64,000 nucleotides of DNA from Janthinobacterium sp. 344 (GCF_900112025.1 NZ_FOKL01000008.1:1-64000); one strand, 5' to 3'; positions 51,781 through 62,063 are shown, numbered from the stretch's first letter. The notes: a model not told the origin generated them from the letters alone. A program made the numbers and translations.

Positions 51781-52156
51781 TATATTATTTACTCACAGAT
51801 ATTAATTTAATTAAGTTTATTGTCGCGATTTATTAAATCTCAGGAAGAGGAATTTATTCCATAAATAAAATTTATACCAACCATTAATAATTAGAAAATT
51901 TTTAAAAAGTCAGTGCGAACTACATTCTATTGAATGCTGTAGTTATTTTCGCATCTGGCCTTCGGAGGATGCCGAGAAACAGTATAAAATGCGCTGAATG
52001 CATTGCTCAGAATTTTTTTAACTGTCAAGAACCACTAGATTATAAAGACGTTTAACGAATAATTTCGACTTTTCGCCTATAATTTCTGACTCTGTCGCAT
52101 TAGCAACCAGTCGGAGATCGATCAGGTGGCCTCCGAGTCCAAACACGGAACTCGCT
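51781..52156. other. AT-rich intergenic region
   Basis: No gene seen. The first 130 bp are very AT-rich and probably hold the pentapeptide gene promoter. The composition rises again towards the transposase fragment. Confidence 0.5.
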
Positions 52157-52384
52157 ATGCCCAACTTCAAAGAGATGATCGATGTGATCCTGGTTTGCAT
52201 GCGCTGGTATGCAACTTACTTGCTACACTACCGGCATTTGAAAGAAATGATGGAAGAGCGTGGTGTATCGGTCGACCGCTCATCGATTAATCGACGGACG
52301 ATCCATATCCTTCTGCACGTCAAGAAGATGACCCCTAAGACAATGACCCGGTCGCTGGGAGCTGACGAATCGCTGAGACCTTGA
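52157..52384 (+). pseudogene. IS6-family transposase fragment
   Basis: The 75-residue frame carries the N-terminal signature of IS6/IS26-type transposases (VILVCMRWYATYLLHYRHL; EEMMEERGVSVD-like MMEERGVSVDRSSINR). After about residue 50 the match is lost and the catalytic DDE core is absent. It is a truncated, inactive remnant. Confidence 0.75.
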
Positions 52385-52736
52385 TCAAGGAGCTCTGTCG
52401 TATTACAGATCCGAAGACGGATTTTTCCAGTACGGCATTTACATTCTCACTCTCAACGTTGAATCGGTGGCTAGCGCTGCCAAGGCTGATCTCGTATCAG
52501 TGGTTGACCTCATTGGTCAGCAGTATTCGAAATGTGCGGCCTGGACACCGCCTACTTCTTCGGGGCAGAAAATTTTTCTTCATCCGGTTTCCCTCTGCAG
52601 ACTCTCGTACGAAACCGCTCATCTCATACCAACTGACAAGCAACTCTTTACTCGTGCTGTGATCAAGAGGGTAAGCATGGAGCGCCACAAAGTTAAATTT
52701 CAATTGAATGGCAATATTTTCCGCGTAGTCAAGTAA
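52385..52736 (+). pseudogene. Orphan open frame without a good start
   Basis: A frame open from just after a TGA near 52380 to 52736 with no convincing start (GTG 52467 would give 89 residues). It includes SYYRSEDGFFQYGIYILTL and FQLNGNIFRVVK. Its normal-looking composition suggests the 3' end of a gene truncated by the adjoining IS6-type fragment. Not recognised. Confidence 0.3.
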
Positions 52737-52881
52737 GCTAGTAGCTATGTATTTTTGCTCGACTCGGGAGGTACATCAATTTCGATTATAAATCCTGAGG
52801 GTGCAAGTGAACTTCGTACTCGTCATAAATCAGCAGGCCTGATTAGACCTCTTCACTTAAGCCACACTTGCATACACCTAT

Positions 52882-52896
52882 TTTTAGCAGCTAAAA
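52882..52896. promoter_or_regulatory. KorB operator-like palindrome upstream of alpA-type gene
   Basis: TTTTAGC-A-GCTAAAA, a 7+1+7 palindrome with the KorB operator core. It lies 254 bp before the alpA-type gene in a 413-bp gap (52737-53149) in which nothing else was recognised. Confidence 0.68.
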
Positions 52897-53149
52897 CTGC
52901 ACAGACCATCAAATGCCCTTGTGGCAGCTGCCTGCAAACACCTTTGATCTAGTCGATATACCCGCCCGATTCCAGTTGTATTGGCCGTATGCGCCATCGA
53001 TACTGACTACGTATTTTCGGAATAATGATTGTGAATACAATGTCGACACACCGCCACTGGCGACACGACCTCAACGAACCGATCTGAGTCTTTGCCGCCA
53101 TACTGGCACCGAACCTGTCTCACTCGCTGAGGAGCAAAAGGAGCCTACC

Positions 53150-53473
53150 ATGACCCAAGTCGCATTTCCTTCCACCCCAGAGCCACCCGCAACTCCAACG
53201 CTCAATGAGGAACGTTTCATCCGCTTGGCTGAAGTGCTGGCCACCTGCGGGAAATCCCGCAGCAGCGTTTATGAAGGCATCAAGGATGGCACCTTTCCGG
53301 CCCCGGTAAAACTCAAAGGCCGCTCATCGGCCTGGCTCAAGAGTGAAATCCTGCACTGGATGCAGGCGTGCGTTGCCGCACGGCTTCCTGTCCCGGTTGC
53401 AATACAGGCGACGTCCATGAAAACAGTGACAGCGAATGGTTTAAGCACGCGCACCAGGCGTCAGCGTGCTTAA
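53150..53473 (+). CDS. AlpA-family transcriptional activator/excision regulator
   Basis: A 107-residue protein with the AlpA/MerR-like helix-turn-helix: RFIRLAEVLATCGKSRSSVY, DGTFPAPVKL, SAWLKSEILHWM. AlpA-type proteins of integrative elements regulate the integrase or act in excision. AAGGAG lies 8 bp before ATG 53150; a longer upstream frame is not needed. It faces the decayed integrase gene, as is common at element ends. N- and C-terminal extensions look disordered. Confidence 0.9.
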   Translation: MTQVAFPSTPEPPATPTLNEERFIRLAEVLATCGKSRSSVYEGIKDGTFPAPVKLKGRSSAWLKSEILHWMQACVAARLPVPVAIQATSMKTVTANGLSTRTRRQRA

Positions 53474-53559
53474 GGATGTCCCGTGCAAACATCCCATTGC
53501 GCGACAGTAGGTGTGGCGCTGGCGCAAAAACAAGTTCGTGTCTGCATCAGCAAGCTACA

Positions 53560-54000
53560 TTAATCAAAAAGATCGTCGCGCCATCGGGGGGGCTTCCTGT
53601 CTGGCAAGCGATGTGCCAGCGCATGCTCGCATACTTCGCGCGAAAAGGTATTGGCTGCCGCCTCGGCGCGCCAGTCGCGGAACGAAGAACGGGAACCATG
53701 TACGGTAATGTCGTCAAACTGCATGCAGCGCAAGACTGCCGTCAAACTCATGTCCGACAACTGAGCGCTACGCTTGCGACCTGAAAAGATGACGTCCCCT
53801 TGACGCGGACTGCCCGCAGCAGCGCAAGCGCCTCACAAGACAGCGGCACGCGATGCTCCTTGCCGGCCTTCATCCGCTGCGCTGGAATCGCCCACAGCGC
53901 CGCCTCCAAGTCAATCTACCGCCACCGCGCCCGCCACCTGACCTCTCCTGAGCGAACGGCCGTCAGAATCGCAACGCCAGCGCAGCGATCCTCTCTATGT
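53560..54000 (-). pseudogene. Tyrosine-recombinase integrase remnant
   Basis: Reading the minus strand from about 54000 gives AILTAVRSGEVRW, then WR followed by an in-frame TAG, then IDLEAALWAIPAQRMKAGKE and HRVPLSCEALALLRAVR. A frameshift near 53795 leads to LSDMSLTAVLR, VHGSRSSFRDWR and REVCEHALAH. These are the catalytic-domain blocks of P4-type integrases, including the H-x-x-R box. The SAM-like N-terminal domain is missing, one stop and one frameshift are present, and the nucleophile Tyr is not evident. It once served an element at the adjacent tRNA-Val. Confidence 0.88.
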
Positions 54001-54054
54001 CCAGCATCGTCCACATTGATCCGAGACTGTTTCCCGTACTTTTCCCGTACCAAA

Positions 54055-54089
54055 CAAAAAAGGCCTACACCAGATCAGTGTAAGCCTTT
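54055..54089 (-). terminator. Rho-independent terminator after tRNA-Val
   Basis: On the minus strand AAAGGCTTACAC pairs with GTGTAGGCCTTT (one G:T pair) around a seven-base loop, followed by a T run. It lies 18 bp after the tRNA 3' end. Confidence 0.75.
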
Positions 54090-54106
54090 GATATCAAACG
54101 AATTCT

Positions 54107-54181
54107 TGGTGGGAAGTGCAAGTTTCGAACTTGCGACCCCTGCAGTGTGAATGCAGTGCTCTACCCCTGAGCTAACCTCCC
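54107..54181 (-). tRNA. tRNA-Val (anticodon CAC)
   Basis: Full cloverleaf on the minus strand: acceptor stem GGGAGGT/ACTTCCC with one G:T pair, D-arm TTAGCTCAGGGGTAGAGC, anticodon stem CTGCA/TGCAG with loop TTCACAC (anticodon CAC), T-arm GCAAG-TTCGAAA-CTTGC and encoded CCA. tRNA 3' ends are common integration sites, and the integrase remnant lies just beyond this one. No second copy of the tRNA 3' end was found in the window. Confidence 0.95.
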
Positions 54182-54262
54182 GAAGCGAGGCGAATTATCG
54201 CATAGGTGTTGCGGCATCTGCAAGGGCTGGAGACAGGAAATTTTCTGCGCCCTGCCTTTTTC

Positions 54263-54978
54263 TCAGCTGGCTGCGGGTGGCGCCGTCACGGCGCTCCAGA
54301 TGCACTGGCCCTTGGCGGCCTTGTCCAGGCCGGCGATGGTGGCGTCGTGGGCGGCCAGTTCGTCGGCGCTGGCGCTGAGGAAGATGACTTCGGCCAGGGG
54401 CACGATTTCCAGCGCGGTGCCATCGGTGGCCACTTCCACCTCTTCTTCCATGCTCAGGCTGTTCTGGCCCCGCGTCATGGCCAGGTAAACATCGGCCAGC
54501 AATTCCGAATCCAGCAGCGCGCCGTGCAGCTTGCGGTGGGCGTTCGAGACGCCGTAGCGGTCGCACAGGGCGTCGAGCGAGTTGCGCTTGCCGGGATGCA
54601 TTTCCTTCGCCTGCACCAGCGTGTCGATCACGCCGTGGACTTGCTCGTGCACGGGCGGCAGGTTCAAGCGCTTGAATTCCGCGTTCAGGAAGCCGATGTC
54701 GAACGGGGCATTGTGGATGATCAGTTCGGCGCCGGCGATATAGGCGCGAAATTCATCGGCGATTTCCGCGAATTTCGGCTTGTCGCTGAGGAATTCCGTC
54801 GTCAAGCCGTGGACGGCCAGCGCGCCCTCTTCCGAATCGCGCTCGGGATTGATGTAGTGGTGAAAATTATTCCCGGTCAACATGCGGTTGTTCAGTTCGA
54901 CCGCGCCGATCTCCAGGATGCGGTCGCCCGTACGCGGATTCAGGCCGGTGGTTTCAGTATCGAGAACAATTTGACGCA
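54263..54978 (-). CDS. dnaQ: DNA polymerase III epsilon subunit (3'-5' proofreading exonuclease)
   Basis: A 238-residue DEDDh exonuclease. ExoI motif LDTETTG (Asp7, Glu9), ExoII NAPFDIGFL, and ExoIII HGALLDSELLADVYL are all intact; the C-terminus is the polymerase-binding tail. It proofreads within the replicative core enzyme. ATG 54978 (MRQIVLDTETTG) is the usual family start. It begins the conserved chromosomal block, with rnhA upstream on the same strand. Confidence 0.97.
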
Positions 54979-55199
54979 TGGCAGATTCAGTCTTAAAAGC
55001 AAAAAGCGAAGGGCACAGTATAGCAAACCTGTGTGCTGCCGCAATCGCACCCAGACATGTTCGACCGCCCAACCAAACCGTAGCGAGCGGCAGTGATGTG
55101 TGGCCGAGAAGCGCAACCGTACTTGGTACGGGGGGGCGCCGAGCCGGTGAGCATCACAGGCCGCAAAGCGCGACACGCAGCAGGTTGGGTTGGGCGTTC

Positions 55200-55637
55200 T
55201 TACGCGCGCACGGTTTCCACGCCCAGGTTGGCCAGTTCATCCGCACGTTCGTTGCCCGGATGGCCATTGTGGCCGCGCACCCAGCGCCATTCCACTTCAT
55301 GTACGGCCTGGGCCGTATCGAGCGCCTGCCACAGGTCGACGTTTTTCACGGGCGCCTTGGCCGCCGTTTTCCAGCCGCGGGCCTTCCAGCCGTGGATCCA
55401 TTCGCTGATACCCTTTTGCACGTACTGGCTATCGGTATACATCACCACCTGGCATGGACGTTTGAGGGCCGTCAAGGCCTCGATCACGGCTTTCAATTCC
55501 ATGCGGTTATTCGTCGTATTCAATTCTCCGCCGTAAATTTCTTTCTTGGCGCCATCGGCCACCATCAGCGCGCCCCAGCCGCCTGTGCCGGGATTGCCCT
55601 TGCATGCGCCATCGGCGTAAATCTCTACCTTATCCAT
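55200..55637 (-). CDS. rnhA: Ribonuclease HI
   Basis: A 145-residue RNase HI. The four catalytic positions are visible in [11 protein letters not shown] (Asp), NRMELKA (Glu), TDSQYV (Asp) and ERADELA (Asp). It removes RNA from RNA-DNA hybrids and helps clear R-loops and primers. The ATG overlaps the end of the methyltransferase gene by 8 bp; dnaQ follows 221 bp downstream, a frequent rnhA-dnaQ neighbourhood in proteobacteria. Confidence 0.97.
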   Translation of the reverse strand: MDKVEIYADGACKGNPGTGGWGALMVADGAKKEIYGGELNTTNNRMELKAVIEALTALKRPCQVVMYTDSQYVQKGISEWIHGWKARGWKTAAKAPVKNVDLWQALDTAQAVHEVEWRWVRGHNGHPGNERADELANLGVETVRA

Positions 55638-56406
55638 CTTGCTGTTCCCGCCTTTTATTCGTGACCGGTGCGCCTGCGGGCGCCGTCGCCGGTTTCTTGG
55701 TCCACGCCGGACCGATCAAACGCATCCCTTTGACGCGCTTGATCGCCTGCACTATATACACTGCGCCCAGATATGGCCACCAGCGCGCGCCCGCCCTGTC
55801 CATGAAGGCATTGCGGCGCAGCCATTTTTCTGTGCGGCAGGCGGGCGCGTAGCAGCCGAAATGGCTTTGGCTGACGCCCATGTTCATCAATTTTAACCAG
55901 TCTTTCATGCGCGGCATAGAGATCAGCTCGCCCGCCTGCGGCAGATAGTGGCGGCCCGTGACGCGCCCCAGCCCCTGGCGCGCGCCCCACAGGCTGGCCG
56001 GATTGAAACCGCAGACGATCAGGCGCCCTTCCGGGATCAGCACGCGCTCGACCTCGCGCAAGACCTGGTGTGGCTCGGCGGCAAATTCCAGCACGTGTGG
56101 CAAGACCACCAGGTCCAGGCTTTGCGAATCGAACGGCAACTCGTCAAACGCGGCCACCAGGGTGGTGCGGCTGCCCTGCGGCGGACGCGGTGGCAGGCGC
56201 GAATCGAGCTGCCATTTATTGGGCATGCGGCTGGCGGCCAGCGTATCGAGCTGGGGCAAGCCTATCTGCACGGCATTAAAACCGAAGATATCGACGGTCA
56301 GACTGTCCAGGCATTGCTGCTCCCACGCACGCACGTACAGACCGGCCGGTGTCTGCAGCCAGCCATCAAGCGCTATAATGGATTTTTCGGATGCCACACT
56401 GTCCAT
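55630..56406 (-). CDS. Class I SAM-dependent methyltransferase
   Basis: A 258-residue methyltransferase (Methyltransf_11 type). [19 protein letters not shown] is the typical motif IV region, followed by [21 protein letters not shown]; the Gly-rich motif I is replaced by a less clear segment. Genes of this type lie next to rnhA and gloB in many beta- and gammaproteobacteria; the substrate is unknown. It overlaps rnhA and diverges from gloB, whose start is 20 bp away. Confidence 0.88.
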   Translation of the reverse strand: MDSVASEKSIIALDGWLQTPAGLYVRAWEQQCLDSLTVDIFGFNAVQIGLPQLDTLAASRMPNKWQLDSRLPPRPPQGSRTTLVAAFDELPFDSQSLDLVVLPHVLEFAAEPHQVLREVERVLIPEGRLIVCGFNPASLWGARQGLGRVTGRHYLPQAGELISMPRMKDWLKLMNMGVSQSHFGCYAPACRTEKWLRRNAFMDRAGARWWPYLGAVYIVQAIKRVKGMRLIGPAWTKKPATAPAGAPVTNKRREQQDG

Positions 56407-56425
56407 TCAGTTTTCTCTTTTACTC

Positions 56426-57235
56426 ATGACCCAATCCCCTGAACACCCATTATCGGTACTTGCCGTGCCCGCCTTTGCCGACAATTACCTGTGGCTGATC
56501 CACGACGGCCGCCACGCCGCCGTGGTCGACCCGGGCGACGCCATGGTCATCCTCCATGCGCTCAAGGCGCATCAGCTGACCTTGTCTGCCATTTTACTCA
56601 CGCATCACCACGCTGACCACACGGGTGGCGTACCTGAATTGTTGCAGCATTTCGCCGTGCCCGTGTTCGGCCCCCGCAATGAGGCTATCACAGCCATCAC
56701 GGAACCGCTTGCCGAAGGCGATGTCGCCTATGTGCCCGAACTGGGCTTGCAGCTGACCGTCATCGACGTGCCCGGCCATACCAAGGGGCATATCGCCTAC
56801 GTACGCCAGCGAACGGAGCAAGGCGAGGCGCCATGGCTGTTCTCCGGCGACACGCTGTTTGCGGGCGGCTGCGGTCGCCTGTTCGAAGGCACGCCGGGCC
56901 AGATGGCCGATTCGCTGGGCAAGCTGGCCGCCCTGCCCGACGACACCCAGGTATTTTGCGCGCATGAATACACCTTGTCCAACCTGCGCTTCGCCAACGC
57001 CGTCGAGCCCGGCAACCAGGCCTTGCAGGAACGCATCGCCATCGACACGGAAAAGCGCCAGCAAGGTTTGTCGACCGTGCCGTCGACCATTGCTCTTGAG
57101 AAGGCCACGAACCCCTTCCTGCGCTACCGCGAACCGGCCATCCTGAACAGCCTGAAAGTGGAAGGCAAACTGGCGGCCGATGCGTCGCCCGTGGAAGCGT
57201 TTGCGGCCTTGCGGATGTGGAAGAATAATTTCTGA
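56426..57235 (+). CDS. gloB: Hydroxyacylglutathione hydrolase (glyoxalase II)
   Basis: A 269-residue metallo-beta-lactamase-fold enzyme with the metal site [34 protein letters not shown] and the C-terminal glyoxalase II domain ([20 protein letters not shown]). It hydrolyses S-lactoylglutathione to lactate and glutathione in methylglyoxal detoxification. ATG 56426 ([11 protein letters not shown]) is the family start; a longer upstream frame is an antisense shadow of the methyltransferase gene. Confidence 0.97.
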   Translation: MTQSPEHPLSVLAVPAFADNYLWLIHDGRHAAVVDPGDAMVILHALKAHQLTLSAILLTHHHADHTGGVPELLQHFAVPVFGPRNEAITAITEPLAEGDVAYVPELGLQLTVIDVPGHTKGHIAYVRQRTEQGEAPWLFSGDTLFAGGCGRLFEGTPGQMADSLGKLAALPDDTQVFCAHEYTLSNLRFANAVEPGNQALQERIAIDTEKRQQGLSTVPSTIALEKATNPFLRYREPAILNSLKVEGKLAADASPVEAFAALRMWKNNF

Positions 57236-57270
57236 GGACGCCATTGTCTGGCGTTGCCGCCATGAATGCA

Positions 57271-57305
57271 AAAAAATCCCGGTAATACATCACCGGGATT
57301 TTTTT
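57271..57305. terminator. Bidirectional terminator between gloB and aceB
   Basis: AAAAAATCCCGGT and ACCGGGATTTTTTT form a strong stem with an eight-base loop, with T runs on both strands, between convergent genes. Confidence 0.92.
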
Positions 57306-57325
57306 ATCGATCTATTTGATCAGGA

Positions 57326-58924
57326 TCAGATTTCCTCGTACAACGGCAAGGTCAGGAATTCGGCGAACGATTCCGAAGTCGACATTTCCTCAAAAATCTG
57401 GCCGGCGCGCACGTAAGTCGGGCCGTTGCCGCCTGGCGCATCGCGCTGCACCTTGGCCAGCTCTTCCGGAATCATGGCGCGCACCATCTCGGCCGTCACC
57501 TTGCGCCCATCTTCCAGCACGCCCTTGGTGGAACGAATCCATTGCCATACTTGCGAACGGCTGATCTCGGCCGTGGCCGCATCTTCCATCAGGTTATGGA
57601 TAGGTACGCAGCCGTTGCCGGCCAGCCAGCTGCCCAGGTAGTGGATGCCCACGTTGATGTTGTAGCGCAAGCCCGCTTCCGTGATCGGCGCTTCCGGCTG
57701 GAAGTTCAGCAGGTCCGACGCTTTCACGTCGATGTCGGGACGCTGTTTCTCGATCTGGTTCGGCTTGTCGCCCAGCACTTTCGTGAACTCGCCCATGGCC
57801 AGTTCCACCAGGCCAGGATGGGCCACCCAGCCGCCGTCGTAGCCGTCGGTGGCATCGCGCGCCTTGTCGTTGCGCACGCCGCCCATGGCGATGTCGTTCT
57901 TTTCCGGATCGTTCTTGATCGGGATCAAGGCCGCCATGCCGCCGATGGCCGGTGCGCCGCGCTTGTGGCACGTTTTCAGCAGCAGCAAGGCATACGCGCG
58001 CATGAAGGGCGCCGTCATCGTGACCTTGGCGCGGTCGGCCAGGCAGAAATCCTTGTCCAGTTTGAATTTCTTGATGCACGAGAAGATGTAATCCCAGCGG
58101 CCCGCGTTCAGGCCCGAGCTGTGCTCTTTCAGTTCGTACAGGATTTCATCCATTTCAAAGGCGGCCAGGATGGTTTCGATCAGGACGGTCGCCTTGATCG
58201 TCCCCTGCGGCAAGCCCAGCTCGTTTTGCGTCATGACGAAGATATCGTTCCACAAACGCGCTTCCAGATGCGATTCCATCTTCGGCAGGTAGAAATACGG
58301 GCCGGCGCCACGCGCCAGTTGTTCCTTGGCGTTATGGAACATGAACAGGGCGAAATCAAAGATGCCGCCGGAAATGCGCTTGCCGTCGACCAGCACATGC
58401 TTTTCATCCAGGTGCCAGCCGCGCGGACGCACGACCAGGGTGGCGATCTTGTCGTTCAGCTTGTACGACTTGCCATTTTGCTCCAGCGAAATCGTCTTGC
58501 GCACGGCGTCGAACATATTGATCTGGCCCGTCAGCTGGTTGTCCCAGTTCGGCGTGTTCGAGTCTTCGAAGTCCGTCATGTAGCTATCCGCGCCGGAATT
58601 GAAGGCGTTGATGACCATCTTGCGCTCGACGGGGCCCGTGATTTCCACGCGGCGGCATTCCAGCGCCTTCGGGATCGGCGCGATCTTCCAGTCGCCGTCG
58701 CGGATGTGTGCGGTTTCTGGCAGGAAATCAGGACGCTCGCCCGCATCGAGGCGCTTGGCGCGTTCGACGCGCACGGCCAGCAACTCCTGGCGGCGCGGCT
58801 CGAATGCACGCGTCAGCTTGGCCACCAGCGCCAGCGCTGCGGGCGTCAGGATCTGTTCGTAACCAGGCTGGATCTCGCCCGTGATTTGCATGCCTTCTGG
58901 AAGTGCGATCGTATTCTGCGTCAT
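57326..58924 (-). CDS. aceB: Malate synthase A
   Basis: A 532-residue malate synthase of the A type. Signature blocks include [20 protein letters not shown] (catalytic Arg), KDHSSG-like [17 protein letters not shown], and a C-terminal [19 protein letters not shown] with the catalytic Asp. It condenses glyoxylate with acetyl-CoA in the glyoxylate bypass. No isocitrate lyase gene lies beside it. The gene is divergent from a LysR regulator, with a 213-bp intergenic region. Confidence 0.97.
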   Translation of the reverse strand: MTQNTIALPEGMQITGEIQPGYEQILTPAALALVAKLTRAFEPRRQELLAVRVERAKRLDAGERPDFLPETAHIRDGDWKIAPIPKALECRRVEITGPVERKMVINAFNSGADSYMTDFEDSNTPNWDNQLTGQINMFDAVRKTISLEQNGKSYKLNDKIATLVVRPRGWHLDEKHVLVDGKRISGGIFDFALFMFHNAKEQLARGAGPYFYLPKMESHLEARLWNDIFVMTQNELGLPQGTIKATVLIETILAAFEMDEILYELKEHSSGLNAGRWDYIFSCIKKFKLDKDFCLADRAKVTMTAPFMRAYALLLLKTCHKRGAPAIGGMAALIPIKNDPEKNDIAMGGVRNDKARDATDGYDGGWVAHPGLVELAMGEFTKVLGDKPNQIEKQRPDIDVKASDLLNFQPEAPITEAGLRYNINVGIHYLGSWLAGNGCVPIHNLMEDAATAEISRSQVWQWIRSTKGVLEDGRKVTAEMVRAMIPEELAKVQRDAPGGNGPTYVRAGQIFEEMSTSESFAEFLTLPLYEEI

Positions 58925-59137
58925 GAAGTTCTCCGTTTTTAGTCAATATAAGCAAAAGTAATCTGGTGATCCAAGTATAAGCTGCGCAACTGCACCCGCC
59001 TGTCACGACAAGGGCAAAAACACCCTGCCCGGCGGCTAATGATCTATAGTATATGCACTATAAAGCATGGAAACGAGATTAAAAATCACTTCATCTATGC
59101 GTTTTTATCACAAGTGACGGCATCGCGGGAGCATGGA

Positions 59138-60049
59138 ATGGGCCAGTTCAGACAAATATCGACCTTCGTGGAAGTGGTGGCGAAAGGCAGCCTGTCGGCG
59201 GCCGCGCGCGCGGAAGGCATCGCGCCAGCCATGATCGGGCGCCGCCTCGACGCGCTGGAACAGCGCCTGGGCGTGAAACTATTGCAGCGCACGACGCGCA
59301 AGCTGGCGCTGACGAATGAAGGCGCCGCCTTCCTGGAAGATTGCCAGCGCATCCTGGGCGAGCTGGAAGAAGCGGAATCGGCCGTCGCAGAACGCAGCGT
59401 GAAGGCCAGCGGCCATTTGCTGATTTCCGCGCCGGCCGGCTTCGGGCGCCAGCACGTGGCGCCGCTGATCCCCTCGTTTGTCGCCGAGCACCGCGACGTG
59501 ACGGTGTCGCTGAACCTGAATGACCGCCTGGTCGACCTGATCGGCGAAGGCATCGACGTGGCCATCCGCATCGCCAGCCTGTCCGATTCCTCGCTGGTGA
59601 GCACGAAACTGGCCGACAACCAGCGCGTGCTGGTCGGCTCGCCCGCCTATTTGAAACGGGCCGGCACGCCACGCATCCCGGCCGACCTGGCGAAACATAA
59701 TTGCTTGGCGATCAGTGGCGAAGGCAGCCAGCGGGGCTGGACTTTCCGCGAAAACGGCAAGAATGTGGTTTTAAAGGTGGCGGGCAATATGGTCTGCAAC
59801 GATGGCGAAGTGCTGCACGACTGGGCACTGGCCGGCAAAGGACTTGCCTGGCGTTCGATGTGGGAAGTGGGCGCGGAAATCGAATCGGGGCAACTGGTGA
59901 CGGTGCTGGAGCAGTTCGCGGCGCCGGGCAACGATATTTATGCCGTGTTCGCCCAGCGCCGGCACTTGCCGCTGCGCATACGGGCGTTCGTGGATTTTTT
60001 GCGGCACAGCTATTCGCAAGCGGATTACTGGCGTGAACGCGCGATCTGA
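59138..60049 (+). CDS. LysR-family transcriptional regulator
   Basis: A 303-residue LysR regulator with N-terminal winged helix-turn-helix (FVEVVAKGSLSAAARAEGIAP; RRLDALEQRLGVKLLQRTTR) and a periplasmic-binding-like effector domain with SAPAGFGRQHVAPLIP and LNLNDRLVDLIGEGIDVAIRI, typical of the CrgA/AaeR-like branch. GGGAG precedes ATG 59138; an in-frame upstream start at 59039 is less likely. Its divergent position from aceB suggests control of aceB or of itself, but the effector is unknown. Confidence 0.93.
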   Translation: MGQFRQISTFVEVVAKGSLSAAARAEGIAPAMIGRRLDALEQRLGVKLLQRTTRKLALTNEGAAFLEDCQRILGELEEAESAVAERSVKASGHLLISAPAGFGRQHVAPLIPSFVAEHRDVTVSLNLNDRLVDLIGEGIDVAIRIASLSDSSLVSTKLADNQRVLVGSPAYLKRAGTPRIPADLAKHNCLAISGEGSQRGWTFRENGKNVVLKVAGNMVCNDGEVLHDWALAGKGLAWRSMWEVGAEIESGQLVTVLEQFAAPGNDIYAVFAQRRHLPLRIRAFVDFLRHSYSQADYWRERAI

Positions 60050-60319
60050 GGACGCCTGACCCCACCTGCTGTGCGTCGGCAGAGGCGGTTGGGTCCCGCG
60101 TCGTGACGCTGGCGGGGAAGCGGCGCAGGTTGGCGCAGGTCGGCGCAGGCCGGCTTGGCGCAGCGTCAGCCGACAACCTCCAGCACAGCAGCGACAGAAA
60201 GTGCGCGCCTACACATGTCGGCTTACGCGCAAGCGCCACGCCGACCTACACGGCGACGCAAGCACGCCGAAAGGAGCGCGCAGCCCACGCAAATCCCATG
60301 CATCACGGAAATTCAGGCG
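60050..60319. other. Intergenic, no gene seen
   Basis: The space between the LysR gene and the cspA terminator. GC-rich short frames exist on both strands but none has coding support. Confidence 0.5.
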
Positions 60320-60349
60320 AAAAAAAATCCTCGGAGACCGAGGATTTCT
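60320..60349 (-). terminator. cspA terminator
   Basis: On the minus strand AATCCTCGG-TCT-CCGAGGATT is followed by a run of T; it lies 25-50 bp after the cspA stop codon. Confidence 0.9.
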
Positions 60350-60371
60350 TTATTTCGTTTGATCCAGCGTA

Positions 60372-60575
60372 TTAGATTGGCTGAATGTTCGAAGCTTGCT
60401 TGCCTTTAGGGCCAGCGGTCACTTCAAAAGAAACGCGTTGGTTCTCTTGCAGGGACTTGAAGCCGTTCGACTGGATAGCCGAGAAGTGAGCGAACAGATC
60501 TTCGCCGCCTTCGTCAGGGGTAATAAAGCCGAAACCCTTCGAATCATTGAACCATTTTACGATGCCAGTTGCCAT
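60372..60575 (-). CDS. cspA: Cold-shock protein (CspA family)
   Basis: A 67-residue single cold-shock domain: [18 protein letters not shown] (RNP1 KGFGFI) and DLFAHFSAI (RNP2-like), then a [10 protein letters not shown] end. It binds single-stranded RNA and DNA as an RNA chaperone. About 300 bp of non-coding sequence lies upstream, room for a promoter and the long 5' leader common in csp genes. Which paralogue it is cannot be told. Confidence 0.95.
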   Translation of the reverse strand: MATGIVKWFNDSKGFGFITPDEGGEDLFAHFSAIQSNGFKSLQENQRVSFEVTAGPKGKQASNIQPI

Positions 60576-60873
60576 TACAATTTCCTATTTCAGTTAAGTT
60601 GGGCTTGCGCCCGTTATATCGTTTGAAGCAAGAAAGAAATGACAGACAAACTGCACAACTACCTCGAATCCAACGATGCCCAATTATACCAACAAAACTG
60701 AGAAAAACCATTCTTTCGCAAAATAAACTTGCGAACACCACTTTAATAGCCAAATCCCGGTCTTGCGGCGCCCTGTACCAGCGGCATGGAGACACTATAT
60801 CCTAATCTGGGAACACACGGCTTTGCGTTGCATCAAATGAATCATTGCAACCACACCACCGCAATACTGTCGT

Positions 60874-61236
60874 TCAAGCCGTGAAATGGGGCGCGGCCGC
60901 ATTGCATTCGGCCCAGCGCAACAACGTCCCCACCTGCGCGCTCACGCCAGGCCATTCGGCCAGCACCTGCCCCGGCTCGTTGAGCAGGGTGCGCACCAGC
61001 TGCTCGATGCGCCGGCATTCCTGGCCCAGCGCGGCGAAGCCGAAGGTGGCGGCCGAGCCGGCCACCGCGTGCAGGGCCCGGTGCAGGTCCGTCAGCGGTT
61101 CCAGGCGCGGCCCTTCGCCGTCGCAGCGGGCCTGCGCCTGCGCGATGGCTTGCATCAGGGCCGGTACGCCAGCCGCATATTTGTCGTTCAAGGCGCGCAG
61201 TCGGGCGCGAAAATCCGGATCGATCAAGGTTGCCAT
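60874..61236 (-). CDS. Hpt-domain phosphotransfer protein
   Basis: A 120-residue helical protein with an Hpt signature: LHRALHAVAGSAATFGF, where His in LHAVAGSA is the likely phosphorylated residue. Such proteins pass phosphate between response-regulator receiver domains in phosphorelays. ATG 61236 is preferred to 61293, giving a compact domain. No histidine kinase is adjacent; it lies 22 bp after upp on the same strand, so it may share its transcript. Confidence 0.85.
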   Translation of the reverse strand: MATLIDPDFRARLRALNDKYAAGVPALMQAIAQAQARCDGEGPRLEPLTDLHRALHAVAGSAATFGFAALGQECRRIEQLVRTLLNEPGQVLAEWPGVSAQVGTLLRWAECNAAAPHFTA

Positions 61237-61258
61237 CGCAATACTCGCCTGAAGCCGC

Positions 61259-61909
61259 TTACTTGGTGCCGAAGATACGGTCGCCCGCATCACCGAGGCC
61301 CGGCACGATGTAGGCGTGGTCGTCGAGGTGCGAATCGAGCGAGGCGCAGAACATCTTGACGTTCGGGTGCGCGTTCTGGAACACGGTCACGCCTTCCGGT
61401 GCGGCCACGAGGGCCAGGAAGATGATTTGCTCGTCCGTCACGCCGCGCTTTTTCAGCACATCGACGGCGTACACGGCCGAATTGCCGGTCGCCACCATCG
61501 GGTCGCACAGGATGAAGGTGCGCTCGTTCAGGTCCGGCAGGCGCACCAGGTATTCCACCGGCATGTGCGTGGCCGGGTCGCGGTACACGCCGATATGGCC
61601 CACGCGCGCCGATGGCACCAGGTTCAGCAGGCCATCGCTCATGCCGATGCCCGCGCGCAAGATGGGCACGATGGCCAGTTTCTTGCCGGCGATGACAGGG
61701 GCGTCGATGGTGACGAGCGGCGTCTTGATTTCGCGGGTGGTCAGCGGCAAGTCGCGCGTGATCTCGTAACCCATCAGCAAGGTGATTTCCTTGAGCAACT
61801 CACGGAACGTGCGCGTCGACGTGTCGTGCTCGCGCATGTGGCTCAGTTTGTGCTGGATCAAAGGATGATCGGTAATGAACAAATTCGGGAAGCGTGGATC
61901 TTGTTTCAT
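61259..61909 (-). CDS. upp: Uracil phosphoribosyltransferase
   Basis: A 216-residue enzyme converting uracil and PRPP to UMP in pyrimidine salvage. Visible signatures: [35 protein letters not shown], the PRPP loop [13 protein letters not shown], and the uracil-binding tail [17 protein letters not shown]. Length and start are standard. A short intergenic region of 154 bp separates it from the aidB-type gene. Confidence 0.97.
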   Translation of the reverse strand: MKQDPRFPNLFITDHPLIQHKLSHMREHDTSTRTFRELLKEITLLMGYEITRDLPLTTREIKTPLVTIDAPVIAGKKLAIVPILRAGIGMSDGLLNLVPSARVGHIGVYRDPATHMPVEYLVRLPDLNERTFILCDPMVATGNSAVYAVDVLKKRGVTDEQIIFLALVAAPEGVTVFQNAHPNVKMFCASLDSHLDDHAYIVPGLGDAGDRIFGTK

Positions 61910-62063
61910 GTTGTTTTTCTTTCTCTGCTATCTAGGCGGCGGCATGCCTGCACCGCAAGCGCGCTATGTATCGATAAAATGATGGATTGCAGCATTATCC
62001 CAGTCCGCAGCCCGCCTGTGGCCGGAATTTGCGAAATAATTGCCGGCCGGCGCCGATGCAAGG

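Noticed and set aside
1-54000. Replication initiator (trfA/rep) for an autonomous IncP plasmid
   Set aside because: Despite the IncP-type transfer and control genes, no candidate initiator or iteron origin was seen; the only phased repeats are at oriT. The region joins chromosomal genes at tRNA-Val, so an integrated element is the better reading.
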